From contig NZ_CP011125.1 in NCBI RefSeq assembly GCF_000737325.1, positions 2,790,001-2,854,000 of the forward strand: DNA of 64,000 nt. The letters are read 5' to 3'. The position numbers and the translations under genes were made by a program. Shown piece by piece: positions 30,116 to 38,965 of this stretch. Within the stretch, counting starts at the first letter, position 1; each line of letters starts with the position of its first letter. This DNA comes from Sandaracinus amylolyticus (GTDB lineage Bacteria; Myxococcota_A; Polyangia; Polyangiales; Sandaracinaceae). Under the pieces are notes generated by a model. That model saw only the letters and a list, made by a program, of their open reading frames with translations, was not told the origin of the DNA and made no database searches.

Positions 30116-31446
30116 CGCCTCGCTCCTCGCGCACGCGGCGCGTCGTCGTCGTCGTCGTCGAAGGGCTCGTCGTGCGGTGCGGCGTCCTCGTCGTCGTGAG
30201 TGAGCTCGGCGTCCTCGAGCGCCTCTTCCGCGGCGAGCCGCTCGCTCGCGCTCCCGATCTCTCCCGCGATCGATCCGCCGCACTTCGCGCAGGTCGTCGC
30301 GTCCCCCGGCAGACGGCCGCCGCACTCGGGATCGGAGCAGAAGTCGTCGCGCTCTCGTCCGCCGAGGATCCATCCGACGAGCGCCGCGATCGGCAGCGCC
30401 AGCACCGGCCACGCGTGACCCGTCGCGGCGGTCCCCGCGGCGAGCGCGACGATGCCGATGCCGACGCCGCGGCCCATCCACGGGGCCGCTTTCGTCTCGC
30501 GCACCCGGAACGTGCGGCGTCCTTCGTTGCGTCGCTGCCCGTCGCGTCGCTGGAGCTCGGAGGGTCGGACGATCCGCGCGGACCCGGCGTCGGTCTCGCG
30601 CAACGGCGCGACGTCGGGAGCCCACGGCGCGGGCCACGCGCGCGGCGCAGGAACCCCGAGCCGCTCGCGGAGCGCGTCGGCGTCTCCCGCGAGCTCGTCG
30701 ATCCACGCGACCACGTCCGACGACTGGTTCGCGCCGAGCTGCGCGCGCACGCGATCGATCGTCGTCTCGTCGGCGCCGCGCACCACGAGCTGTACCGCGA
30801 GCAGGAAGCACACGTCGACCACGTCGAGCCCGCCGAGCTGGTCGTGGACCCACTCGGTGCGAGCGTCGCGACCGATCTGCTCGCTCCTCGCGCGATACCG
30901 AAGCGCGCCGTTCGCCGCGACGATCCCGAGCCCGAGATACAGCGCGGCGACGCTCGCGAGCGCCGCATCGTGGTCGGCGTGGATCTCCTCCTCGGGCGCG
31001 CCTCCGCGGTACGGGTGCGCGGCGCCGCGATCGATGCGTCGATGCGCGCGGAACACGCGCGCGATCTCGTGCGCGAGGGCGGGCACGACGTCGACGTCGT
31101 CGCCGAGCTCGTGCAGCTCGAGGTCGACGGTCGGCGCCGCGTGGGTGTCGATCTCCACGAACGACACCGACGTGAGCGGCGTCAGCAGCCCGCCGTGCCC
31201 GCGCTCGGCGGGGCGCACGTCGATCACGCGCACGTCGAGGTCGTCGATGCCGGCGTGTCGCAAGAGCCGCCGCGCGACGGTGCGCACGCCCTCGGGCGCG
31301 TGCACGTAGCGGTCGGGGAAGAACGTGTCGTTCGGCTCGACGAGCGGCGCGAGCACGAAGCGCTCCCACCCGGCGCGCGCGACGAGCGTCGCGGTCTCGT
31401 CGAGGAGCCACTCGCGCGCGTCGTCGCTCGGCAGCCTGGGGGTCAC
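30112..31446 (-). CDS. Membrane protein with zinc-ribbon and acidic tail, function unknown
   Basis: 444 residues, family not recognised; GTG start. The N-terminal 260 residues are soluble, with a conserved-looking HEIARVFRAHRR and repeated acidic patches. A hydrophobic region of two short helices (GIGIVALAAGTAATGHAWPVLALPIAALVGWILGG is one continuous apolar stretch) is followed by a zinc ribbon CSDPECGGR...CAKCGG and a very acidic C-terminal tail (DDDDDD). The gene sits 13 bases after the giant kinase gene and four bases overlapped with the hydrolase gene, so it is an operon member and possibly a kinase substrate or partner. Confidence 0.65.
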   Translation of the reverse strand: MTPRLPSDDAREWLLDETATLVARAGWERFVLAPLVEPNDTFFPDRYVHAPEGVRTVARRLLRHAGIDDLDVRVIDVRPAERGHGGLLTPLTSVSFVEIDTHAAPTVDLELHELGDDVDVVPALAHEIARVFRAHRRIDRGAAHPYRGGAPEEEIHADHDAALASVAALYLGLGIVAANGALRYRARSEQIGRDARTEWVHDQLGGLDVVDVCFLLAVQLVVRGADETTIDRVRAQLGANQSSDVVAWIDELAGDADALRERLGVPAPRAWPAPWAPDVAPLRETDAGSARIVRPSELQRRDGQRRNEGRRTFRVRETKAAPWMGRGVGIGIVALAAGTAATGHAWPVLALPIAALVGWILGGRERDDFCSDPECGGRLPGDATTCAKCGGSIAGEIGSASERLAAEEALEDAELTHDDEDAAPHDEPFDDDDDDAPRARGARR

Positions 31447-31459
31447 GCCGCGGTTCGTA

Positions 31460-34400
31460 TCACGCCGCGAGGATCGCGGGCGCGGGCAGCGGCCAGCGCA
31501 TGCGCGAGAGCATCGGCGCGCACGTCTCGATCGCGCGGCAGATGTCGTCGATCGTCGCGCGCTGGCGCGGATCCTGGCGCAGCGCGTGGCGGATCGCGTC
31601 GACGAGCGGGAGCAGGTCGTGCTCGAGCTCGACGAGCGCGTCGAGCGCGCGGAGGTCGCCGTCGTGCTGCAGGTGCGCGGTGACGATCGAGAGATCCGTC
31701 GGACCCGTGAAGAGCGTCTGGCCGGTGAGGATCTCGTACATCACGCAGCCGAGCGCGTAGACGTCGGCCGGCATCGGCCGCGGCGAATGCCCCTTCGGCA
31801 TGAGGCCCCAGACCTCGGGCGCGCCGTAGCTCGCGGTCGCGCAGCCCGGGCGGAGCTTGCGCCCCGCGAGCCCGAAGTCGACGAGCACCGAGGTCTCGAG
31901 CTCGGGGCCGGGGCCGTCGGGGTCCCGGAGGATCACGTTGGATGGTTTGAGGTCCAAGTGTCCGACGCCGACCTCGTGCATCGCGCCGAGGCCCGACGCG
32001 ATCCCCCACATGACGCGCAGCGCGCGCTCCATGTCGAGCGCGCCGGTCTCGATGATGCGCTCGAGCGTCGGGCCCTCGACCAGCTCCATCACGAGGATCG
32101 GCTTGGGGCGCGCCCCGGCGTCGAACGTGACGAGCTTCGCGAGGTTCGGGTGGGGCGGCACGGCGAGGAGCGCGCCCGCTTCCTCGCGGAAGAGCTGGAG
32201 GAACTCGCCCTCCGAGAGCGTGCGGGCCGCGCTGCCCGCGTACTCCGGGACCTTCAGCGCGAAGCGCGGAGCGGTCTCGTTGCTGCGCTCCTCGGCGCGG
32301 CGCGCGACGAACACCGAGCCCACCGCGCCCGAGCCGAGCGCGCGCAGGACGTAGAAGCCGCCGATCGTGCGGCTCGGCGGGAGCCACGGCGGCAGCGCGG
32401 CCTCGCGGGCGCGCGACGTGGCGCGGGGCGGGCGCGAGCGGCGCTGCGCGTACGCGGGCAGCGTGACGATGCGCGCGAGCACGTTCGCGGCGACCTCCGC
32501 GAGGTGCAGCGGGAGGTCGACCCGCAGCGTGTCGATGCCGGCGGCGATCGCATCGGCGAGCGAGCCGAGATCGAACGGCTCCTCGGCGTCGCCCACGGCG
32601 CTCGCGTCCTGGCCCGCGCGCGCCGCCTGCAACACGGCGACGTCCACCGCGCGCAGCGCGGCGCCCACGTTCGGCACGTCGCCCGACATCGACTCGCCGA
32701 GCCGACGGCGCGCGCCGACCACGAGCCGCGCGAGCGCGCTCGATGCCTCGCCCAGCGCGGCGATCGCGGAGCTCGTCCCCTCGAGCAGGCCGGCGAGCTC
32801 GGCGAGCGAGCCCGCGTCCGAGATCGACTCGATCGCCTCGGCGTATGCGAGCAGCGCGACGCGCAGCGCTTCGACGCGCGGCGAGCCCGCGCCCGGCAGG
32901 TGACGGATCAGCGCCTTGAGCCCGTCGAGGCTCGTCAGCGCGCGCGCCTCGGTCACCCGCGCGCTCCGCTCGGTGCGCTCGATCAGCGACGCGTACGCGC
33001 GGAACGCGTCGGCGGCCTCGGGCACCATCGTCGCTTCCGCGACGATCCCGAGGTCGTGCTCGCTGTGCAGGTGGCTCGCGGCCGCGATCAGCACGTCGGA
33101 GAGCTCGCCGAGCTCCTCGCGCAGGATCGCGTCGCACGCGCGTGCCAGCGATGCGCCCACGATGCGGCGTAGCGGCGAGGGCTCGTCCTCGCGCGCGCGC
33201 TTCACGAGCAAGCGCCCGGTGCGCAGGCGGCGATCGCGCAGCTCCGCGGTGCGCTCGTCGAGGTGACCACCGTCGGCGTCGACGACGTGCAGCAGCGTGC
33301 GCATGCGCCGCAGACGGAGCGTGATGTGCTCGACCTCGCCGCGCACGGGCTCGCTCTCGCGCGAGCCGAGGTACGTCGTGAGCCGCTCGAAGACGTTGTC
33401 GAGCACGCGGTGCGCGGCGCCCGCGCCCTTGTCGCCGAGCTGCAGGAGATCGGCGAGCGAGCTGCTCTCGAGGAGCGCGCTGTCGAGCTCGCGCAGCCGC
33501 AGGAACGACTCGATGCGCGCGTCGCGATCCTCGTCGCGGCTCTCCTCGAGCAAGCGCAGGATGCCCTCGACGTTGCGCAGCACGCCGAACGCCTTGCCGT
33601 ACGCCGTGCGCGCGTCGGCCTCGACGAACGCGGCCTTCGCGTCGTCGAGCTGATCGCGCAGCGTCGGGAGCGAGCCGTCGCGCTCGTCGCGGCTGCGCAG
33701 CTCGAAGTCGATCGCGCGGAGCAGCGCGGCGCGGCCGTCGTCACCCTCGTCGCGCGCGATCGCGTCCTCGCGCAGGCGTGCGAGCGCGAGGCGCGCGGCC
33801 CACTCGCCGAGCTCGCCTCCGACGCGCTCGGCGCGGATCTCGATCAGCGCTTCGATCGCGTCGAGACCGCCCGCGCGCACCAGCTGGTTGAGGAGCTCTT
33901 CGGCCGCGTCGGGCTCGGCCTCCGCGGCGCGCGCGAGGCCGAGGATCATCGCGCTCGCGAGTCCGGGATCGCGGCGCGCGAGATCGCTCTGCAGGAGATC
34001 GGCGCAGCGACGGCGCGCGCGCTCGGCGTCGATCGCCATCGTCGACGCGAGTGAGGCCGCTGCGCGGCGCCACTCGGTCGGGGTGAGCGACGCGTGCAGC
34101 GAGTCGTCGATCTCGACGCCGAAGCGCGGGATCGCCTGCGCGAGCAGGCCGCGCGCGGTCGCGACGTGGCGCCACACGAGCGGCTCGCGATCGGAGAGCA
34201 GTCGCTGCGTCGCGCTCTGCACCGAGGGCCGATCGAAGATCGCGAGCGCGCCCGCGTCACCGGCCTTCGCGCGCCGTGCAGCCTCGCGCGCCGCGCGCTC
34301 GAGCAGGCGCGCCGCGAGCCGCCGCGAGGGCAACGAGCCCGTCGACGGCGTGATCAGCCAGTCCTCGGCGAGATCGCGCCGCGCGATCAGCGCGAGCGCC

Positions 34401-34864
34401 AGCGGATCGGCGCGGATGCCGCTGCCGATCGGCATGTCGAGCGCGAGCGCGACGCGCGCACGGATCGCGCTGCCGCTCAGACCGCGCCGTGAGCCGGTCG
34501 CGAGCAGCGTCGCGAGCAGCGTGAACGTCGCCGCGTTGCCCTCGTGCAGCGCGCGCAGCACGCGGCGGCCGAGCTCGCGCTTCTCGTCGCCCGCGGGCAG
34601 CGCCGCGCCGAGCTCGTAGAGCGCGCCGGCCGCGGCGGCGGGCTTGAGCCATCCGAGGTCCTCGAACAGACCGCTCGCGAGCGCCATGCGCGTCCCGTCG
34701 CGCAGCGCGATCGGATCGAGCCCTTCGAGCGGCACGGGGCGCAGGTCCGACGCAGCCGCCGCGAGCGTCGCGATCGACTGTCGGAACACCGCACGTCGCT
34801 CCTCGGCGTCGGCGATCCGATGGAGGCGCGCCAGGCCGTCGAGATGCTCGCGGGATGCCCGCAT
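31460..34864 (-). CDS. Giant protein with C-terminal Ser/Thr kinase domain (HLD variant)
   Basis: 1134 residues. The kinase core lies at the C terminus, about residues 835-1115: glycine loop LGSGAVGSV (from 844), FALKVPEYAG, catalytic HLDLKPSNVIL with Asp971 (HLD instead of HRD), VDFGLAG and SYGAPEVWG. The first 830 residues are almost all alpha-helical, arginine/alanine/leucine rich, with repeated 30-40-residue helical pairs that resemble HEAT/TPR-like solenoids; no named domain is clear. No membrane segment. The N-terminal solenoid probably senses or scaffolds. It is the central gene of a leftward cluster with the zinc-ribbon and hydrolase genes. Confidence 0.88.
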   Translation of the reverse strand: MRASREHLDGLARLHRIADAEERRAVFRQSIATLAAAASDLRPVPLEGLDPIALRDGTRMALASGLFEDLGWLKPAAAAGALYELGAALPAGDEKRELGRRVLRALHEGNAATFTLLATLLATGSRRGLSGSAIRARVALALDMPIGSGIRADPLALALIARRDLAEDWLITPSTGSLPSRRLAARLLERAAREAARRAKAGDAGALAIFDRPSVQSATQRLLSDREPLVWRHVATARGLLAQAIPRFGVEIDDSLHASLTPTEWRRAAASLASTMAIDAERARRRCADLLQSDLARRDPGLASAMILGLARAAEAEPDAAEELLNQLVRAGGLDAIEALIEIRAERVGGELGEWAARLALARLREDAIARDEGDDGRAALLRAIDFELRSRDERDGSLPTLRDQLDDAKAAFVEADARTAYGKAFGVLRNVEGILRLLEESRDEDRDARIESFLRLRELDSALLESSSLADLLQLGDKGAGAAHRVLDNVFERLTTYLGSRESEPVRGEVEHITLRLRRMRTLLHVVDADGGHLDERTAELRDRRLRTGRLLVKRAREDEPSPLRRIVGASLARACDAILREELGELSDVLIAAASHLHSEHDLGIVAEATMVPEAADAFRAYASLIERTERSARVTEARALTSLDGLKALIRHLPGAGSPRVEALRVALLAYAEAIESISDAGSLAELAGLLEGTSSAIAALGEASSALARLVVGARRRLGESMSGDVPNVGAALRAVDVAVLQAARAGQDASAVGDAEEPFDLGSLADAIAAGIDTLRVDLPLHLAEVAANVLARIVTLPAYAQRRSRPPRATSRAREAALPPWLPPSRTIGGFYVLRALGSGAVGSVFVARRAEERSNETAPRFALKVPEYAGSAARTLSEGEFLQLFREEAGALLAVPPHPNLAKLVTFDAGARPKPILVMELVEGPTLERIIETGALDMERALRVMWGIASGLGAMHEVGVGHLDLKPSNVILRDPDGPGPELETSVLVDFGLAGRKLRPGCATASYGAPEVWGLMPKGHSPRPMPADVYALGCVMYEILTGQTLFTGPTDLSIVTAHLQHDGDLRALDALVELEHDLLPLVDAIRHALRQDPRQRATIDDICRAIETCAPMLSRMRWPLPAPAILAA

Positions 34865-34993
34865 CGAGCGGCGAGGATAGCGTGCGCGCGCGCGGAAGTG
34901 TCTCTGATTCGCGGCGCTACGAGCGATGCCGCGACGTGGTCACGCGCGCACGCACGCGCATCGTTCCGCACAGCGGATCGACGACGCAGCGGA

Positions 34994-36823
34994 TCAACGG
35001 AGCGCGGTGGCCTCGTCGGTGAGCGCGTCGTCCGCCTCGACCTCGATGCCCGCCTGCTGCAGCAGACGCAGCGCGTTGCTCGTCTTCACCACGCCCGGCC
35101 GCAGCCGATAGTCGAACGTCATCTCGCCGCCGTCGAACACGTCGGTGAAGTGCACGTTCTTCACGCACCCCATCTCCTGCTCGAGCTCGGAGAGCGCGAC
35201 GTCGTGCGTCGCGACGAGCCCCATCGCGCCGCGCGCGAGCAGGTGCTTCACCACCGCGCGTGCCCCGCGGTGACGCGCCCGCGCGTTCGTCCCGCGCAGC
35301 AGCTCGTCGAGCAGGAAGAGGAGAGGCGGCGGCTGGTCCGCCTCCGCGATCACCGTGCGCAAGCGGATGAGCTCCGCCTGGAAGTAGCTCGCGCCCGACT
35401 GCACCGAGTCCGAGATGCGCATGCTCGCGCGCAGCCGCACCGGAGGCGTCGAGAAGCGCGTCGCGCAGACCGGCCCGCCCGCGAGCGCGAGCGCGACGTC
35501 GACGCCGATCGCGCGCAGCAGCGTGCTCTTGCCCGCCATGTTCGAGCCGGTGACGACGAGCGCGCAGCCCGCGCCGTCGATGCGCAGGTCGTTCCGCACC
35601 CGACGCTCCTCGGGGATCAGCGGGTGCCCGAGCCCTTCGGCGATCAGCGGCGCGCCGCCCTCGGCGATCTCGGGCATCACGACGCCGGGGTCCTGCGAGA
35701 GCATCGTCGCGAGCGACGCCAGCGCCTCGATCTCCCCGAGCACCTCGAACCACGTCGCGCTGCGTCCGCCCGCGCGCTTCATCCAGCGCTCGACGCCCGC
35801 GAGGCAGTGCAGATCCCAGAGCAGGAAGAGATCGATGAAGACGTGCGCGATGCCCTGGGTGCGCAGATCGAAGAGCGAGGTCCAGCGCTCGAGGTCGCGC
35901 AGCTGCGCCGACGGAGTCTTGCCCTCGATGCGCAGCTTCTCCTGGAGCGCGCGGAGCAGAGGCGCCTCCCACTTCGCGTCCTCGACGACGCGGAGCAGCT
36001 GCGCGAACGACTCCACGAACCGGCGCCGCGCCGAGAGCAGCCCGTAGCGCACGCCAACCTCGTGCTGCGTGCGCCACAGCAGGATCGCTTGGGCCGCGAG
36101 CGGGAGCACCCACGAGTGCCGCGGCAGGACGTTGCCCGAGAGCAGCACGCTCGCGACGAACGCGATGGGCATCGCGTACGTCAGCGCGACGAGCCACGGC
36201 TTGTCGATCACGAAGGGCGGCTTGCTCGTGAGCTCGAGGAAGGGCCGCGCGTCGAGCGAGTCGTTGCCGGTGTCGAGCACCGCGGCCTCGAGCTCCTGGC
36301 GCAGGTCGACGTCCTTCGCGAGCTCGCGCACCGCCGCTTGTCGCGCGAGCACGGTCTCGCGATCCGCGGGGGCGCCGAGCCACGACGCGAGCGTCTCCGC
36401 GCCCCGCCGCGTGTGTGTGACCGAGATGCGCTCGTAGACCGAGCCCGGCCCGACCACGTCGAGATCCGACGCGTACGGATGATCGCCGGCGAGCAGATCA
36501 CCGCCGTGCGGGAAGCCCTGGGTGCGCCCTTCGATGCGCTTCAGGTGCCGCTCGTGGATGTGCTGGCGCGTCTGCGCGCGATCGCGTTTGCGGATCACCA
36601 CCGCGTGCGCGATCACCGCGAGGCCGAACGCGAGGAACGTCAGCGCGCCGCCGATCAGCCACGCCTGCGATCCCCGCGAGAGCCCGATGCCCGTCTCGAG
36701 CACCGCCGCGCCGAAGAGCGCGAGGCGCACGAACGAGATGCGAACGCCGATCGCGTCCTGGATGCCCGCTTCGCGCGCGAACGAGTCGCGGCGTCGGGCG
36801 TGCTCGTCGCGCGCCGCGGTCAT
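34994..36823 (-). CDS. Membrane-associated MutS-family ATPase
   Basis: 609 residues. The C-terminal half is a MutS-type ATPase: VTGSNMAGKSTLLRAIG (Walker A, Lys432), SGASYFQAEL, LLFLLDELLRGTN (Walker B) and LVATHDVALSELE. The N-terminal part contains hydrophobic segments at about 30-75 (VRLALFGAAVLETGIG, GALTFLAFGLAVIAHAVVI) and again near 210-245, and lacks the mismatch-recognition domain. Such short membrane-linked MutS relatives are known from Bacteroidetes and myxobacteria; their role is not mismatch repair by default. It is 30 bases downstream of yggX. Confidence 0.87.
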   Translation of the reverse strand: MTAARDEHARRRDSFAREAGIQDAIGVRISFVRLALFGAAVLETGIGLSRGSQAWLIGGALTFLAFGLAVIAHAVVIRKRDRAQTRQHIHERHLKRIEGRTQGFPHGGDLLAGDHPYASDLDVVGPGSVYERISVTHTRRGAETLASWLGAPADRETVLARQAAVRELAKDVDLRQELEAAVLDTGNDSLDARPFLELTSKPPFVIDKPWLVALTYAMPIAFVASVLLSGNVLPRHSWVLPLAAQAILLWRTQHEVGVRYGLLSARRRFVESFAQLLRVVEDAKWEAPLLRALQEKLRIEGKTPSAQLRDLERWTSLFDLRTQGIAHVFIDLFLLWDLHCLAGVERWMKRAGGRSATWFEVLGEIEALASLATMLSQDPGVVMPEIAEGGAPLIAEGLGHPLIPEERRVRNDLRIDGAGCALVVTGSNMAGKSTLLRAIGVDVALALAGGPVCATRFSTPPVRLRASMRISDSVQSGASYFQAELIRLRTVIAEADQPPPLLFLLDELLRGTNARARHRGARAVVKHLLARGAMGLVATHDVALSELEQEMGCVKNVHFTDVFDGGEMTFDYRLRPGVVKTSNALRLLQQAGIEVEADDALTDEATALR

Positions 36824-36853
36824 CGTCGTCCGATCAGCGAAGGTGAGCCGGGC

Positions 36854-37132
36854 TCACTTCTTCTCGCCGCTCTCGGAGGGAGGGACGTAGCCCTCGGGCT
36901 TCGCTCCGCCGGCGCCGAAGAAGAACTCCTCGCACTGCTTGAGCAGGAACTCGGTCGCCTGCTTCGAGGAGAGCTCGAGGCGATACTCGTTGATGAGCAT
37001 CGTCGAGTGGGCGATCCACTGCTTCCACGCCTCTTTCGAGACGTTCTCGTAGACGCGCTTCCCGAGCTCGTTCGGGAACGGAGGGCGATCGAGCCCCTCT
37101 GCCTCGCGCCCGAGCTTCACGCACTGGACCAT
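36854..37132 (-). CDS. yggX: Probable Fe(2+)-trafficking protein YggX
   Basis: 92 residues. The family signature is plain: MVQCVKLGREAEGL, PFPNELGKRVYENVSKEAWKQW, STMLINEYRLEL and a C-terminal EGYVPP. YggX proteins protect iron-sulfur clusters and move ferrous iron. The internal Met at 37132 is used; an ATG two codons upstream is possible. First gene of the leftward run that includes the MutS-like ATPase; divergent from a hypothetical gene by 71 bases. Confidence 0.95.
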   Translation of the reverse strand: MVQCVKLGREAEGLDRPPFPNELGKRVYENVSKEAWKQWIAHSTMLINEYRLELSSKQATEFLLKQCEEFFFGAGGAKPEGYVPPSESGEKK

Positions 37133-37203
37133 CCGCATGAGGCGGAGTCGTAGTGAAGCGCGACCCCGAGCGCAACCGTGCGCGCTCGTGCAGGATCGCC
37201 GCG

Positions 37204-37983
37204 ATGTCGAGGATCGGAGGAACGCAGCCCGGGACGCCGCGCCTCGCGCTGCCCGCGCTCGAGCTGTTGCGTCGCACGGCGGGCTCGCCGCGCGATCTCG
37301 CGACGAAGATCGCGCGCCTGGCGCGGACGCTGCGCGCGCTCGCGGATCACGACGCGCTCGACGCGCGCTTGTCGCGCCTGGTGGCGCTGGGCCACGTCGA
37401 GCGCGCGCCGACGCGCCTCCAGCTGGTCGTGGGCTCGATCGACATGCTGCGCTTCTGGATCGAGCCCGCGGCGCGCGACTACTACGCGCGGCGGGGCATC
37501 GGGTTCGGCCTGCACCAGGTGCTGCGCGTGCTCGACGATCCGGCGTCGATGGTCGATCCCACCGGGTTCCTCGTCGATCGCGACGTTATCATCGGGCACC
37601 TGATGCAGGTCGTGCACGCGAACCCGGCGTACGATCTGCAGCTGCTCGAGAGCCACGAGGACGGGCTCGAGGCGCTCGAGCGACAGGTCCGCGCGATGCT
37701 CGACGGCACGCACCCGAGGGCGCGCTCGATCGGCGCGATCGTCGAGGAGCCCGACTACCACGCGCGCCTGCTCGAGTACGTGCGCGCGTTCCGCGACGAC
37801 CCGCGCGCGGCGCACGCGCCGGTGCGCGAGAACGTCGTCGCGAGCGATCACTTCCGCCGCATCGAGCAGACGTTCGGCACGCTCCCGGGCGCGATGCGCT
37901 ACTTCGCGCGCCTCCCCACCACGGCGCTCGGCGCAGCCAGACACCTGCTCACCGTGCGCGAATTCCCGAAGGAGAATTTCTGA
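37204..37983 (+). CDS. Hypothetical protein, function unknown
   Basis: 259 residues, not recognised by family. It is soluble and helix-rich with clear internal motifs: ARDYYARRGIGFGLHQVLRVLDDPASMVDPTGFLVDRD is the most conserved-looking block, and RRIEQTFGTLPGAMRYFAR another. The Met at 37204 was chosen over an upstream in-frame start because the earlier residues overlap the divergent promoter side. The last four codons and the stop (KENF*) lie inside copy B1 of the dispersed repeat, so the C terminus is partly formed by that element. Confidence 0.7.
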   Translation: MSRIGGTQPGTPRLALPALELLRRTAGSPRDLATKIARLARTLRALADHDALDARLSRLVALGHVERAPTRLQLVVGSIDMLRFWIEPAARDYYARRGIGFGLHQVLRVLDDPASMVDPTGFLVDRDVIIGHLMQVVHANPAYDLQLLESHEDGLEALERQVRAMLDGTHPRARSIGAIVEEPDYHARLLEYVRAFRDDPRAAHAPVRENVVASDHFRRIEQTFGTLPGAMRYFARLPTTALGAARHLLTVREFPKENF

Positions 37984-38121
37984 GGAGAGCAGGAGGAGAA
38001 GGAGGGACCACGTCGCTTGCGCCCTCCGTCATCCCGCCTGTGCTCGCAGTCGCCCGATAGAGCAGGGTCCGAGTCGCGACCACCGACGTGGTCTTCCTAA
38101 CCCTCCTGCTTTCCTCAAAAA
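37972..38121. repeat. Inverted pair of the dispersed repeat (copies B1 and B2) between convergent genes
   Basis: B1 (37972-38015, plus strand) carries TGAGGAGAGCAGGAGG then GGGACCACGTCG; B2 (38084-38121, minus strand) carries TTTTTGAGGAAAGCAGGAGG then GTTAGGAAGACCACG. The two face each other across 68 bases, and so could form a long hairpin that ends transcription of both convergent genes. B2 matches copy C2 (41155-41192) in 37 of 38 bases. Confidence 0.85.
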
Positions 38122-38164
38122 AAGCCGTTCGCGCGCCGCGCGCCTCAGAGGGTCGGCGGCAGGC

Positions 38165-38788
38165 TCAGCGCGGCTTCCGGCTCTCGAACACCCACGCGGG
38201 CGGGAAGTTCAGCGGCACCGGCGTGCGCTGCACGCGCTCGAAGCGCGACTCGAGGTACCCGAGGTAGTCGAACGGCACGAAGCCGCGCTCCGTGCTGATC
38301 ACGAGATAGCGCGTGTGGATGTAGCCGAACTGCACGTACACCCCGCCCGGCGCGAGGCTGTCGATGATCGACTCGACGATCCGATCGCGCACCGCCGGCG
38401 GGATCAGGCTCATCCCGAGCGACGACACCACCGCGTCGACCTTCTCGTTGCAGCCCTTCTCCGCGAGCAGATCGCGGATGTGCTCCGCCGATCCGCAGAT
38501 CGGATGCAGCCGCGGATCGACCACCGCGCGCACCAGCTGCTCGTGGATCGGCGGATCGATCTCGATCGTGTAGAGCTCCGCGTCGGCGCGCATGCGCGAG
38601 AGCAGCGGCTTCGTCATCACGCCGACACCCGGCCCGAGCTCGACGATCCGCCGCGCGCGCTCCGGCTCCGCGCCGTTCACCATCGCGTCCACCAGGAAGC
38701 GCTGGCTCGGGACGAAGCTCGCGGTCTGATCCCACTTCGCGAAACCCTGCCGGAAGAACGTCCAGAACGCGCGCGGGTCGGGCTTCAT
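38165..38788 (-). CDS. SAM-dependent methyltransferase, phospholipid N-methyltransferase-like
   Basis: 207 residues. Class I methyltransferase motif I VELGPGVGVMTKPLLSRM and motif II YTIEIDPPIHEQLV are followed by VDAVVSSLGMSLIPP in the motif IV position and GGVYVQFGYIHTRYLV. This layout is that of PmtA-type phosphatidylethanolamine N-methyltransferases, and is also close to the KsgA fold. The start helix FWTFFRQGFAKWDQTASFVPS is typical of the former. Lipid head-group methylation is the best guess, unproven. Confidence 0.78.
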   Translation of the reverse strand: MKPDPRAFWTFFRQGFAKWDQTASFVPSQRFLVDAMVNGAEPERARRIVELGPGVGVMTKPLLSRMRADAELYTIEIDPPIHEQLVRAVVDPRLHPICGSAEHIRDLLAEKGCNEKVDAVVSSLGMSLIPPAVRDRIVESIIDSLAPGGVYVQFGYIHTRYLVISTERGFVPFDYLGYLESRFERVQRTPVPLNFPPAWVFESRKPR

Positions 38789-38965
38789 GCGAGAGGTGCT
38801 GCCTTCACGAGAGAGGTGGGCTCGCGGCGATCCGTCCGCGAGCGGGCGAGTGGCGCGCGACTTTAGCCGAAATGTGTGTAGCGCCAAGCACCTCGGCCCA
38901 AGCCGAGCGGCAGGACGCGTTGTCCGAAGAGGGCTCCCGCCCGTACGCTCAGGAGCCCCCGAGCC

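Noticed and set aside
34880-34953. Inverted repeat GCGTGCGCGCG in the gap before the giant kinase gene
   Set aside because: Alternating GC sequence of low complexity; pairing of this kind is expected by chance here.
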